The notes under the pieces were generated by a model. The model was given only the letters and a program-made list of their open reading frames with translations, was not told the origin of the DNA and ran no database searches. Positions 51,826 through 61,360 of a stretch of 64,000 bases of DNA are shown here, piece by piece. The stretch is from an uncultured Eubacteriales bacterium (GTDB lineage Bacteria; Bacillota; Clostridia; TANB77; CAG-508), in the NCBI GenBank assembly GCA_905203305.1, contig CAJKVH010000001.1, forward strand, positions 62,001 through 126,000, written 5' to 3'. Made by a program: the position numbers and the translations under genes. The first letter of the stretch is position 1. Every line of letters starts with the position of its first letter.

Positions 51826-53055
51826 TTAGCTATAAAAAAACTCTTTTATTCTTGAAATTACTGTTTTCCAAAAACTCTCTTTTGAATTTGTATCAATTTT
51901 ACTTGATACTGATTTTGCAAAAGGTCTTGATGCTATATATCTTATTAGAGCATAACTTGTTCTGTATTCTGGTTTTACTGTACTTACTGCTCTTCCTGTT
52001 GATATTTTTACGGGAATATTTAGTGCTATTTTTCCTGCTACATCACTTTTGTTTATGTTTATTATGCCTTGACCTGTTAGTACTACATTGTTTATTCTTG
52101 ATTTTAATCCTTGGTTTGTTATGTCTTTATTTATAATTGAAAATATTTCTTCAATTCTGGCTTCCATTATTTCAATTAATTCTGAACTTTTTATGACTTT
52201 GCTTCTTGATTCGTCTGTACATGTATTTAACATTATTTCGTTGTCATTATCTATAAATGATTTTAATGCTAATCCATATTGTCTTTTTAATTTTTCAGCT
52301 TCTTGTTCTGATATACTTAGTACCAAAGCTATATCATGTGTTATGTTATTTCCACCTAGTGGAATTGTATTTGTGTATTTAAATTCTTCTCCTTCAAACA
52401 CTCCTATATCTGTGTTTTCAGCTCCTACATCTAATAACATAACATTGTCATATAATTCATTTTTGTCTAAAACCAAGTTTCTTTCTGCAAGTGCTACTGG
52501 AATAATTCCATCTATTTCTACTCCAGCTTTTTTAAATATACTTGTTAATTTTCTTATATAATCTTTTTCTGCAAGTATTACTTGTGCATTTACTGTAAAT
52601 GATGAAGCAAAACTTCCTACTGGATCTGGTATTACTCTTCCATTATCTAATACTACCTGATTTATTGCTACATCTATTAATACTTTATTATCTGGTATTT
52701 CAATGTCTTTTACTTGCATTACAGCATTTTGTAAATCTCTTTGGGAAATCCCTGCAAATTTGTCCTTTACTTCTTTTAGTACACTGTTTTGGACTATTGT
52801 TACATATTTTCCTGGAATAGTTACATAAGCTGAGTTTATTTTTAATTCTGTTTCTTCTTCTGCTTGTTCGATAGTTTTGGCAATACTTAAACTTATATCG
52901 TCTTCGTCAACTATCTTGCCTTTTTTTAATCCATTACATTTATGTGAGGTGCAACATATTATTTCTATTTGTCCAAAGTTGTTTACTTCGCCAGCTCCTA
53001 AGCAAACTCTGGTTGTTCCAATGTCTATGCCCACTATGATATCTCCTATTGCCAA
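51826..53055 (-). CDS. ftsA: Cell division protein FtsA
   Basis: An actin-like membrane tether of FtsZ, 409 residues. GIDIGTTRVCLGAG, VMLLDVGAENTDIGVFEG, the SHS2/1C subdomain and VVLTGQGIININ are present; the C-terminal ESFWKTVISRIKEFFYS is the membrane-binding amphipathic helix. The start is TTG with GGAGG seven bases upstream. The promoter at 53099-53127 resembles that of mreB. Confidence 0.95.
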   Translation of the reverse strand: MAIGDIIVGIDIGTTRVCLGAGEVNNFGQIEIICCTSHKCNGLKKGKIVDEDDISLSIAKTIEQAEEETELKINSAYVTIPGKYVTIVQNSVLKEVKDKFAGISQRDLQNAVMQVKDIEIPDNKVLIDVAINQVVLDNGRVIPDPVGSFASSFTVNAQVILAEKDYIRKLTSIFKKAGVEIDGIIPVALAERNLVLDKNELYDNVMLLDVGAENTDIGVFEGEEFKYTNTIPLGGNNITHDIALVLSISEQEAEKLKRQYGLALKSFIDNDNEIMLNTCTDESRSKVIKSSELIEIMEARIEEIFSIINKDITNQGLKSRINNVVLTGQGIININKSDVAGKIALNIPVKISTGRAVSTVKPEYRTSYALIRYIASRPFAKSVSSKIDTNSKESFWKTVISRIKEFFYS

Positions 53056-53098
53056 GATAATTCCTCCATATTTTCAATTTAATTTTTTTCTAGGTTTA

Positions 53099-53172
53099 TA
53101 TATATTACATTTTCAGACAAATGTCAATAGAATTTGTTATATTTTTGTAATAAATTTGTAACAAATTCGTAA
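53099..53172 (-). promoter_or_regulatory. ftsA promoter with 11-bp phased array
   Basis: Minus strand TTGACA (53127-53122), 17 bases, TATATA (53104-53099). Upstream of the -35, GTTA/GTAA (plus strand) recurs at 53136, 53147, 53158 and 53169, every 11 bp. The segment CTGAAAATGTAATATA, spanning spacer and -10, is identical to the mreB promoter, as is CTATTGA at the -35. Confidence 0.7.
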
Positions 53173-53219
53173 CATATTTTTCCATAAAATGGAAAATATT
53201 TTTTCATTTTTATGGAGCC

Positions 53220-53615
53220 CTATTTTACTTCTTCTTGATTTTTATTAGCTTTTTTTGCTTTAAATTCTGCATATTTTTCTGACCATTTATCTATATAATA
53301 TTTTCTGATAATTGTCAAATTTATAAACATTCTTCCAACAAAAACTACTATTGCTGCTAAATAAATATCAACATTTAGTTTATTTCCTAAATATGTTAAT
53401 AACATTGAAAGAATACTGTTACAGAAAAATCCTGATATAAATACTTTAAAATTAAATTCACCTTTTAAAGTTCCTGTTATTCCACCAAATACAGAATCAA
53501 GTGCTGCAATTATTGCAATTGCAAGATAACTTGAATATGAATAAGATATTATTGGTGCATTTATACCAACAATTGCTCCTAATACGCATCCTATTAAAAT
53601 AGCTATAAATAACAT
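53220..53615 (-). CDS. sbp: Small basic protein Sbp (DUF1290)
   Basis: A 131-residue membrane protein with three to four helices. GCVLGAIVGI and LDSVFGGITGTLKGEFNFKVFISGFFCNSILSMLLTYLG are typical of DUF1290/Sbp, which in Bacillus and relatives lies between ylxW/X and ftsA. Its lysine-rich tail is cytoplasmic. Function unknown, probably linked to division. Confidence 0.88.
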   Translation of the reverse strand: MLFIAILIGCVLGAIVGINAPIISYSYSSYLAIAIIAALDSVFGGITGTLKGEFNFKVFISGFFCNSILSMLLTYLGNKLNVDIYLAAIVVFVGRMFINLTIIRKYYIDKWSEKYAEFKAKKANKNQEEVK

Positions 53616-53627
53616 TTTTCTACCTCC

Positions 53628-54374
53628 CTACTCACTATCTTTTTCATTTTCTTTTTCTTGCATATATTTTGTTTCAAAATCACCTGTGTATTTTGAAATT
53701 GTAACTTTTTTATTTCTGTCTATTTCTGCTTTTATTCCACTTGTATTTAATTGTTCTACATACCCGCCTTTTCCAAATAGGCTACTTTCTAGGTATGAAC
53801 TATTTCCTATTGCTTTTATTTCATATGTATCTGTTCTTAAATATCTACTATTAATTTTTATTGACCCACCAACATCTGCCATATCTGTTGTATTTACAAT
53901 TCTTTCTCCATTTATAGATATTGCTTCTGCTCCTGCATCTTTTAGAGCATTTACAATATACACCAAATCTATAGATGTTATTTCCGCAATTTCTTCATCT
54001 TCAGCAAGTTCGCTTTTCTCTTTTTTTCTTAGTGTAATTATTACACCTTCTCCTTCAACATCTGTTTTTCCAAGTTGCATATTTAAATTTTCAAGTTCTG
54101 TTTCTAAAGTTTCTTTTGTTTTTTCATCAGATGTCGTTTCCTCTCTATATGTTTGTAAAGTGTTTGCGGTTTCTTCAGATTTTGCCTTTGTTTCTTCATA
54201 CTTTGTTTTCCAATTTGCAAGTTCTTGTCTTAATTCTGCTTCTTGCATCGAATCAATATTCGAATCTTGCGATTCTTGTACAACTTTAAATTGCATAAAA
54301 ATTATCATCACAAGCAGAAAACAAACTATACCTATTGTTATAGTCATACTAATTTTTCCTTTTTTCACTTTCAA
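53628..54374 (-). CDS. DUF881 (YlxW/YlxX-like) family protein
   Basis: A 248-residue protein: an N-terminal helix (about 9-27), a coiled-coil (35-95) and the DUF881 domain (about 100-230) with VEGEGVIITLR, YIVNALKDAGAEAISINGERIVNTTDM and YEIKAIGN. It is the second of two tandem paralogues between ftsQ and sbp. In Firmicutes these are extracytoplasmic proteins of unknown role in the division cluster. Confidence 0.88.
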   Translation of the reverse strand: MKVKKGKISMTITIGIVCFLLVMIIFMQFKVVQESQDSNIDSMQEAELRQELANWKTKYEETKAKSEETANTLQTYREETTSDEKTKETLETELENLNMQLGKTDVEGEGVIITLRKKEKSELAEDEEIAEITSIDLVYIVNALKDAGAEAISINGERIVNTTDMADVGGSIKINSRYLRTDTYEIKAIGNSSYLESSLFGKGGYVEQLNTSGIKAEIDRNKKVTISKYTGDFETKYMQEKENEKDSE

Positions 54375-54382
54375 AATCTCCT

Positions 54383-55096
54383 TTATTTAACATTTTTTGC
54401 ATATTTGAAATTTGTTACACCAGTATATTTTGGTATTTCTAGATTTGTATTCTTTTTAAATTCAACTATCTTTCCAGAATTGTTTTTAAAATATTCTAAA
54501 GTTGATCCTGGTCTATTTAGTGTTGATAATAATTCTATATATCCAATTGCAGAAATTTGTATTGGAGAATTTATCTTTTTACCATTAACAACAATTACAT
54601 TTCCATCACAAGATATTGCAGATGTCCCTACAATTCTTTCTCCATTTATTGCAATCGCTTCTGCTCCTGCATTTTTCATTTCATTTACAACCTGTAAAAT
54701 ATTTTCTGCATGAACTAAATAATTTGATTGATCAAGTGCACTAGGGTCTCCTTTTCCATCTGTTAATGTAACAGTAACTCCGCTTCCTGTTACAGATGTA
54801 TTTCCTAAAACTAGGTTTGCTTTTTTTATTTGACTTTCCAAATCTTCAAGTTCAGAGTTATGGCTTGATTTTCCCTCTCTTTCCTTTTCTAGCTCTTTTT
54901 CAGTTCTTTGAAGTGTTGCATATTCATTTTCATATTTTTCCTTCATTTTTAGAACTTGTGATTTTAAATCATTTTGTTTTTGCGAACCAGACACAGTAGA
55001 TCCATTATTGTTTACAGTATTTATTTGTATACATATTCCTATTGTTAAAATAAAACATACAATAGCAAGTATGATTGCTTCGACTTTTTTATTCAT
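54383..55096 (-). CDS. DUF881 (YlxW/YlxX-like) family protein
   Basis: A 237-residue paralogue of the next gene with the same build: helix (about 7-24), coiled-coil with KMKEKYENEYATLQRTEKELEKER, then the DUF881 domain with VTGSGVTVTLTDGKGD, VVNEMKNAGAEAIAINGERIVGTSAISC and ISAIGYIELLSTLNRPGS. The eight-base gap to its neighbour indicates one transcript. Confidence 0.88.
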   Translation of the reverse strand: MNKKVEAIILAIVCFILTIGICIQINTVNNNGSTVSGSQKQNDLKSQVLKMKEKYENEYATLQRTEKELEKEREGKSSHNSELEDLESQIKKANLVLGNTSVTGSGVTVTLTDGKGDPSALDQSNYLVHAENILQVVNEMKNAGAEAIAINGERIVGTSAISCDGNVIVVNGKKINSPIQISAIGYIELLSTLNRPGSTLEYFKNNSGKIVEFKKNTNLEIPKYTGVTNFKYAKNVK

Positions 55097-55126
55097 CCTA
55101 CAATCTCCTTTCCTTTTAGTTTAAAA

Positions 55127-56239
55127 TTATTCTTCTCTAAAATATGGTTTAAATCCTGCACTTAAATCTCCATTTACAAATAAAGATCCTTTTTTTCCCT
55201 CTTCGTTTTCTAGCATTTTTTGTATATATAACATTTTATTTGTTAAATTTGAAGTATCTCCTATATTTATCTTTTTGTTTTTACTTTCTAAATATAATAC
55301 ATAATTTGATTTATCTTCTGTATTTATTTCTGTTATTAAATTATCTATATTTATTGCTTTTGAAGCATCTACTATTTTTATTATGTTATTGATTTTTTCT
55401 AAATCTTCTGTTTTTAATCTTTTTTCATTCATAAGTTCATCTTCTTTTGCAGATAAACCAACAATTAAAGGTATGCCTTCTTTTCTTTCTGATGAATTTT
55501 CTAATATATATCCATTTTTGTCAATATAAACATAACTATTTATTAAATTTGTTTGATATTTTATTTTTCTTTCTTCTACTGTTATTGCCACTTTTCCTGG
55601 TAATTTTCTTGATATTTTTACACTATCTATATATGAATTTTCTTTTATTCTTTCTTGAACTGAATTATTAAATTTAAATATATTTTCTCCTTTTTTTAGT
55701 CTAGACAAACTTATAATTGTATTAGATGTAATTTGATTATTTCCATACACCTCAATATCTGTTATATTAAATATTGGTGCAGTTAATGCAAGTGCTATAA
55801 TTACCCCTATTATAATTAATATACTAAAAAATCCAACTAATTTTTTGTTTATTTTTTTCTTCTTTTTTGTTTTTTTTCTTTTTAGTGCTTTATTTTTCGT
55901 GTTTTGTTCTTGTACATTTTTTGCAAACTTTTTCTTGTTTTTTTGAGCACGTTTTTTGTTTTTCTTTTTTCTTTTCTTTTCTTCTTTTGAATCCTCATCC
56001 ATTGGAATTCCTAATACCATTTCACTATTGAAATTAAATATTTCATCATCATCAATATTTTCTTTTATGCCATCTTTGCTTTCTAAATGTTTTCCTATAT
56101 TTTTTCTTTTTTCAGCTTTTACATGGCTTTCTTTTCCGTTTATTCTTTTTGTTACAAATACTTTTTTTTCGCCTTTTGTTTCATTATCTATTTCTTCATC
56201 TGAAAAATATAAGGTTTTTCCATCTTTACTTATATTCAT
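55127..56239 (-). CDS. ftsQ: Cell division protein FtsQ/DivIB
   Basis: A 370-residue bitopic protein: a long basic N-terminal cytoplasmic region (about 1-130 with KKRKKKNKKRAQKNKKKFAKN), one helix (about 140-160), then the POTRA domain starting FNITDIEVYGNNQITSNTII and the beta domain with KLPGKVAITVEERK and YVYIDKNGYIL. It links early and late division proteins. The start at 56239 follows GAAGGTG; a reading from 56314 would start in the terminator of proS. Confidence 0.88.
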   Translation of the reverse strand: MNISKDGKTLYFSDEEIDNETKGEKKVFVTKRINGKESHVKAEKRKNIGKHLESKDGIKENIDDDEIFNFNSEMVLGIPMDEDSKEEKKRKKKNKKRAQKNKKKFAKNVQEQNTKNKALKRKKTKKKKKINKKLVGFFSILIIIGVIIALALTAPIFNITDIEVYGNNQITSNTIISLSRLKKGENIFKFNNSVQERIKENSYIDSVKISRKLPGKVAITVEERKIKYQTNLINSYVYIDKNGYILENSSERKEGIPLIVGLSAKEDELMNEKRLKTEDLEKINNIIKIVDASKAINIDNLITEINTEDKSNYVLYLESKNKKINIGDTSNLTNKMLYIQKMLENEEGKKGSLFVNGDLSAGFKPYFREE

Positions 56240-56283
56240 TTTTTCACCTTCTTTTGCGTATTTTATTTTACAATAAATGTAAA

Positions 56284-56311
56284 AAAATAGCAAGATTTTT
56301 CTTGCTATTTT
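56284..56311 (-). terminator. Terminator of proS
   Basis: AAAATAGCAAG (56284-56294) pairs with CTTGCTATTTT (56301-56311), followed on the minus strand by a T-run. It separates proS from ftsQ. Confidence 0.88.
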
Positions 56312-56338
56312 CACATATTTTTCACTTATTTTTTTATT

Positions 56339-57778
56339 TTAATACTGTCTTCCCCATATTACAAATTTATCTGCTTTTTTTCCACAGCATACACATGTAT
56401 CTCCAACTACTTCTTTTTTAAATGGCATACATCTAGATTTAGCTCCTGTAAGTTCTTTTATTTTAGCTTCACATTCTTCACTTCCACACCACATAGCTTT
56501 TATAAATCCTTGTTCTTTTTCCATATTAGCCTTAAATTCTTCTAAGTTATGTGCTACAGTTGTTTTTGATTCCATTCTTTCTTTGCATACATCGTACATG
56601 TTTTGTTGAATTTCTTCCATAAGATCAGCTATTTTCTTTTCTAATTCTTCTAATCTTACTGTTATTTTTTCGTTTGTATCACGTCTAACTACTACACATT
56701 CTCCATTTTCAATATCTCTTGGTCCCATTTCTATTCTAAGTGGTACACCTTTCATTTCCCAATCATTAAATTTATATCCTGGACTTACTTGATCTCTTAA
56801 ATCCAGTTCCACTCTAAATTTATCTTTTAAAGAATTGTAAAGTTCTGTTGTTTTTTCTATAACTCCATCTTTATGCATAGCAACTGGTACAATTACAGCT
56901 TGTATTGGTGCAACTCTTGGTGGTAATTTTAATCCTCTATTATCTCCATGTGCCATTATAATTGCTCCAATTAACCTTGTTGTTATTCCCCAAGATGTTT
57001 GATATGCATATTCTTGTTTTCCTTCTCTATTTTGGAATGTTACATTAAATGGTTTAGTGAAATTTTGACCAAAGTAATGTGATGTTCCAGATTGAAGTGC
57101 TTTTCCATCATACATCATTGTTTCTATTGTGTATGTTTCTTCTGCTCCAGCAAATTTTTCTGATTCGGTTTTTATTCCTTTTATAACTGGTATTGCAAGT
57201 AAATTTTCTACAACATCTGCATATACATCTAACATTTGTAGTGTTCTTTCTTTTGCTTCTTTTGCTGTTTCATGAATAGTATGACCTTCTTGCCATAAAA
57301 ATTCTCTTGAACGTAAAAATGGTCTTGTTTCTTTTTCCCATCTTAATACACTACACCATTGATTATATACATATGGTAAATCTCTCCATGATTTCAACCA
57401 CTTTGAGTACATATTTGTTATTATTGTTTCTGATGTTGGTCTTATACATAGTCTTTCTTCTAATTCTTCTCCTCCAGCTTCTGTAACCCAAGCAACTTCT
57501 GGTGCAAATCCTTCTACATGTTCTTCTTCCTTTTTTAATAAGCTTTCAGGAATTAATACTGGAAAATATGTATTTTTTACACCTGTTTCTTTAAATTTCT
57601 TATCTGCATAATTTTGTATATTTTCCCATATTTCATACCCATATGGTCTTATTGCAATGCATCCTTTTGTATCTGTATAATCTGCAAGTTCAGCTTTTAA
57701 TACAATATCTGTATACCATCTTGCAAAATCCTCATCTATATTTGTTATTTCTTTTACAAAATTTTTATTATCTCCCAT
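56339..57778 (-). CDS. proS: Prolyl-tRNA synthetase (archaeal/eukaryote-like type)
   Basis: A class II synthetase of the short type without the editing insertion, 479 residues. IRPYGYEIWENIQ, CIRPTSETIITNMYSKWL, motif 2 (RPFLRSREFLWQEGHT), the motif 3 region and the C-terminal zinc domain (CGSEECEAKI and CVCCGKKADKFVIWGRQY) identify it. It charges tRNA-Pro. It follows scpB by 15 bases. Confidence 0.96.
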   Translation of the reverse strand: MGDNKNFVKEITNIDEDFARWYTDIVLKAELADYTDTKGCIAIRPYGYEIWENIQNYADKKFKETGVKNTYFPVLIPESLLKKEEEHVEGFAPEVAWVTEAGGEELEERLCIRPTSETIITNMYSKWLKSWRDLPYVYNQWCSVLRWEKETRPFLRSREFLWQEGHTIHETAKEAKERTLQMLDVYADVVENLLAIPVIKGIKTESEKFAGAEETYTIETMMYDGKALQSGTSHYFGQNFTKPFNVTFQNREGKQEYAYQTSWGITTRLIGAIIMAHGDNRGLKLPPRVAPIQAVIVPVAMHKDGVIEKTTELYNSLKDKFRVELDLRDQVSPGYKFNDWEMKGVPLRIEMGPRDIENGECVVVRRDTNEKITVRLEELEKKIADLMEEIQQNMYDVCKERMESKTTVAHNLEEFKANMEKEQGFIKAMWCGSEECEAKIKELTGAKSRCMPFKKEVVGDTCVCCGKKADKFVIWGRQY

Positions 57779-57793
57779 AAATCTACTTCCTCT

Positions 57794-58384
57794 CTATTTA
57801 TTATTTTCTATGTTTTCTTTCTCGTTATTTTCAATTAATTCATCTATAACGATTTGATTATTTGAATCTAATTTATATTTAGGAAGACTCGGCAAGTCAT
57901 CTAAAGAATTATATCCAAACATCTTTAAAAACTCATTTGTGGTTTTATATGACATTGGTTTTCCTGGTAAATCTAACTTTCCTGCTTCTTCTATTAAACC
58001 ATATTCTAATAACTTATACATAGTTCCATCTACATTAACTCCACGAATTGCTTCTATTTCAGCTCTTGATATTCTTGGGTTATATGCGATTATAGAAAGT
58101 GTTTCCAAAGCAGCATTTGATAATTTTGGTTTGCTTCTTTTATCTACTAATTTATATACATATTGGTAAAATTCTTTTCTAGTTGATAACTGATAATTAT
58201 CTCCAATTGTTATAATTTCAATTCCTCTATTATTATCTTTATATTCTAAATTCATTCCATGTATTATTTCTTTTATTTCATCTTTTGATTTTTCTAAGAC
58301 TAAGCTTAATTCTTTTGTTTCCACTTCTCTTCCTGCTGCAAATAGAATTGCTTCTATTATTCCTTTTATGTTTTCTTGTTCCAT
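57794..58384 (-). CDS. scpB: Segregation and condensation protein B
   Basis: ScpB, 196 residues, a winged-helix partner of SMC-ScpA in chromosome organisation. AILFAAGREVETKELS, YQLSTRKEFYQYV, NAALETLSIIAYNPRISRAEIEAIRGVNVDGTMYKLLEYGLIEEAG and LFGYNSLDDLP-like MFGYNSLDDLPSLP are diagnostic. scpA, usually adjacent, is not here; the upstream neighbour is an unknown gene. Confidence 0.95.
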   Translation of the reverse strand: MEQENIKGIIEAILFAAGREVETKELSLVLEKSKDEIKEIIHGMNLEYKDNNRGIEIITIGDNYQLSTRKEFYQYVYKLVDKRSKPKLSNAALETLSIIAYNPRISRAEIEAIRGVNVDGTMYKLLEYGLIEEAGKLDLPGKPMSYKTTNEFLKMFGYNSLDDLPSLPKYKLDSNNQIVIDELIENNEKENIENNK

Positions 58385-58413
58385 ATTTTCAATCCTTTCT
58401 GCTAAAAGGGATT

Positions 58414-59838
58414 CTAGCCTCTTCTACTTCTTCCATGCATATAGTATTCGTTTTCTAAATCATCCATGTTTTCTTTTACATCTTTTTCTATTTCTTCTGC
58501 ATCTTTTCCTTTTTTGTGTTCTTCTTCTACCTGTGCTTCTATTTCTTTTCTATAACTTTCACCATATTTTTTTGTAAGTCTTTCTACTACTTCTTTTAAT
58601 TCTCCTTGATGTTCTTTCCTTACATTTTCAGCTTCATTTGCATCTTTTCTTGTTAAATCATCTTTTTGTTTTTGCTCTTTTTCTGTTAATGGTGGCTCTG
58701 ATGCATCTTCCAACTTATATTCTATAGATTCTCTGGTTCTTGCCTCAGCACTATCTCTACTATAAACTTCTCCTGTTTGTCTAGGTTCTTGTATAAATGA
58801 AATTTCTTGTAATTTTCCTCCAATTGGTCTTGAACCATTTTCTTTCCATTCTCTATTTATATCTACTCCTAAATACCATTCTTCATTTACTGCAAATCTT
58901 GAATTTACATCTTTTATTCTCCATTTTGAAGTTCTTGTTAAATCTATATCTGTATGCGGTTTTTCTACTTCTTTTCCATCTGCATAACGAATTCTATTGC
59001 TTTCTTGTATCATTCTTTCATCTCTTGTACCTAAATATTCAGGCTCTAATACATCTCCATCAAGTTCTATTATGTCTCCATCAGAATTACATATTGCTAA
59101 TACGTTTTCTGCTTCTCTTTTTTTGCCATCTTTTTCTTCTAATTCTTTAGAATCTATCATTGTTAAATAACCATTTCTAAATGATCTTTCAGATACTCCT
59201 TCTGGCATTTTACCTTTCAAGTTATCTTCTATTCCTAGAATCTCCCATAGATAATATCCATTAATAAGAGTATCCATTCTTATTCTGACTCTATTATCCA
59301 TATTTATATCGTCTTTTAAATTTTTTTTGGCAATTTGTAATTTCTTTTCTTCCGGATTTTTTTCTTTGCCTTTTTCCTTTTTTTCCGGCTCTTCTTTTTC
59401 ATGTTCTTTAGATGCTAAATCTCTTCCATCTCCTGCTTTTGAAGTATCATCTGCTGAGCCATCATTTTCTTCTTCTAATGACCTTTCTCTATCTAGCATC
59501 AATTGTCTTTCTAATCTTTTTTTATCTAAAGCTATATCTTGTGCAATATTTAATTCTCCACCTTTTTCTTTTTCATAATCTACCCAAGCTATAACTTTTC
59601 CGCTTTCATTATATATGATATCAAAATCGACCCCATCACGAGTTTCACTTATTAAAAATAATCTGCTTCCTAAAGTTTCTTCTTTTTCTTTATCTGCATA
59701 TCCAAAAAGGCCTATTTCTCTGCATTTTTCTTTATTTACTGTTATTTTTGTAAAATCATCTTTTGATCCTTCTTGTTCTCTTAAATTTATTAATAAATAT
59801 AATATTTGTTCACTTGATATATTTCTTTCTTTTGACAT
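58414..59838 (-). CDS. Large hydrophilic protein of unknown function
   Basis: A 474-residue soluble protein without signal peptide. The N-terminal 95 residues look folded (EQILYLLINLREQEGSKDDFTKITVNKEKCREIGLFGYADKE), followed by a highly charged linker (about 115-170), a second folded part (about 175-345, with IRMDTLINGYYLWEILGIEDNLKGKMPEGVSERSFRNGYLTMIDS) and a charged, probably helical C-terminus (375-474). The start at 59838 follows GGGAG. No family recognised. Confidence 0.65.
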   Translation of the reverse strand: MSKERNISSEQILYLLINLREQEGSKDDFTKITVNKEKCREIGLFGYADKEKEETLGSRLFLISETRDGVDFDIIYNESGKVIAWVDYEKEKGGELNIAQDIALDKKRLERQLMLDRERSLEEENDGSADDTSKAGDGRDLASKEHEKEEPEKKEKGKEKNPEEKKLQIAKKNLKDDINMDNRVRIRMDTLINGYYLWEILGIEDNLKGKMPEGVSERSFRNGYLTMIDSKELEEKDGKKREAENVLAICNSDGDIIELDGDVLEPEYLGTRDERMIQESNRIRYADGKEVEKPHTDIDLTRTSKWRIKDVNSRFAVNEEWYLGVDINREWKENGSRPIGGKLQEISFIQEPRQTGEVYSRDSAEARTRESIEYKLEDASEPPLTEKEQKQKDDLTRKDANEAENVRKEHQGELKEVVERLTKKYGESYRKEIEAQVEEEHKKGKDAEEIEKDVKENMDDLENEYYMHGRSRRG

Positions 59839-59862
59839 AATAGCATCTCCCTTTCTTTTAGG

Positions 59863-61233
59863 TTATTTTACTTCTGCAATTAAATCATAATCACTTACAT
59901 CTACTATTTTACAACAAATAAATTGATTTAGCAAATTTTCGTTTTTTTCTGTTCTTTTAATATAAACAATTCCATCTTCTTCTGGCACATCATTTTTTGT
60001 TCTTCCTATTAAATATTTACCATCAAAAGATACATTTTCTATTAATACTGTCATTTCTTTTCCGATATTTTTCTCTAATTTTTCTTTTGATATTTCTTGT
60101 TGCATTCTCATTATTTTATTGTATCTTGCTTCTTTTGTTTTATAGTGAATTTGATTTTCCATTTTTGCAGCTGGTGTATTTTCTTCTTTAGAATACTTAA
60201 ATACTCCTAATTTGTCAAATTTTGTTTTTTCTACAAAATCATATAACTCACTAAAATCTTGTTTTGTTTCTCCTGGAAATCCTACTATTAAACTTGTTCT
60301 TAATATTACATCTGGTATTTTATTTCTTATTTTTGCTATTAATTTTTCAATATTTTCTTTTGATGTTTTTCTATTCATCCTTTTTAGTACATCATTTGAA
60401 ATATGTTGAATTGGTATATCAAAATATTTACAAATTTTCTCATTATTCTTTACGGTATCAATTAATTTATCTGTTATTCCTTCAGGATAACTATATAAAA
60501 ATCTTATCCATTTAATACCATCTATTTTACTTATTTCTTCTAGCAATTCAGAAAGCATAGACTTTCCATATATATCTACACCATATTTTGTGGTATCTTG
60601 AGCAATAACTATAATTTCTTTAATACCTTTTTTGGCAAGCATTTTAGCCTCTTCTAAAATTTCATCCATTGGTCTACTTACAAAAAGTCCTCTAATATAT
60701 GGAATTGCACAATATGTGCACATATTGCTACAACCTTCTCCTATTTTTAAATAGGCATAATTTTCACCGGTAGATACTGTTCTTGCTAAATATTCTTTTT
60801 CTGCAAACATTGGTAATTTTTTTATCTTACCGCTATTTTCTTGCTCTTTTTTATTGCTTTCTTGTTTTTCAAAATTACTATCATTATTTAATAACTCTTC
60901 AACCTTGTCCCATAATCTATTATAGTCTTCAATTTTCAAAAACAAATCAACTTCTGGCATTTCTTTTACAAGATCATTATAATATCTTTGAACCAAGCAT
61001 CCCATTGCAATTAAAAACTTACATCTTCCATTTTTATATTCTGCCATCTCTAAAATGGTATTAATAGCCTCTTCTTTTGCAGACTCAATAAAACCACAAG
61101 TATTAACAACAATAATATCCGCTTCCTTCGGATCATTTACAATATTAAACTCATGATCTTTAAACTTACCAATTGCAACTTCTGTGTCAATTAAATTCTT
61201 ACTACATCCTAGTGATATAAAACCTACATTCAT
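59863..61233 (-). CDS. rimO: Ribosomal protein S12 methylthiotransferase RimO
   Basis: A radical SAM methylthiotransferase, 456 residues. The N-terminal UPF0004 cluster cysteines are C10, C46 and C79, the radical SAM motif is C168-x3-C172-x2-C175 (EGCSNMCTYCAIPYIRG), and a TRAM domain closes the C-terminus. The opening GFISLGCSKNLIDTE favours RimO over MiaB. It modifies an aspartate of ribosomal protein S12. Confidence 0.95.
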   Translation of the reverse strand: MNVGFISLGCSKNLIDTEVAIGKFKDHEFNIVNDPKEADIIVVNTCGFIESAKEEAINTILEMAEYKNGRCKFLIAMGCLVQRYYNDLVKEMPEVDLFLKIEDYNRLWDKVEELLNNDSNFEKQESNKKEQENSGKIKKLPMFAEKEYLARTVSTGENYAYLKIGEGCSNMCTYCAIPYIRGLFVSRPMDEILEEAKMLAKKGIKEIIVIAQDTTKYGVDIYGKSMLSELLEEISKIDGIKWIRFLYSYPEGITDKLIDTVKNNEKICKYFDIPIQHISNDVLKRMNRKTSKENIEKLIAKIRNKIPDVILRTSLIVGFPGETKQDFSELYDFVEKTKFDKLGVFKYSKEENTPAAKMENQIHYKTKEARYNKIMRMQQEISKEKLEKNIGKEMTVLIENVSFDGKYLIGRTKNDVPEEDGIVYIKRTEKNENLLNQFICCKIVDVSDYDLIAEVK

Positions 61234-61247
61234 TTTCTATTCCTTTC

Positions 61248-61334
61248 TCCCCATTTGGGGACGTATCTTTTCCCATTTGGGGACGGAGTTTTTAGGGGAA
61301 TTCCCATTTGGGGACGGAGATTTTCGGGGATTAG
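61248..61334. repeat. REP-like repeat, three copies
   Basis: A degenerate copy CCCCATTTGGGGACG at 61249-61263, then TTCCCATTTGGGGACGGAG at 61270-61288 and 61301-61319 (31-base period), between rimO and rarA. Confidence 0.92.
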
Positions 61335-61360
61335 TGTATTCTCCGCTTTATTGTATAAAT

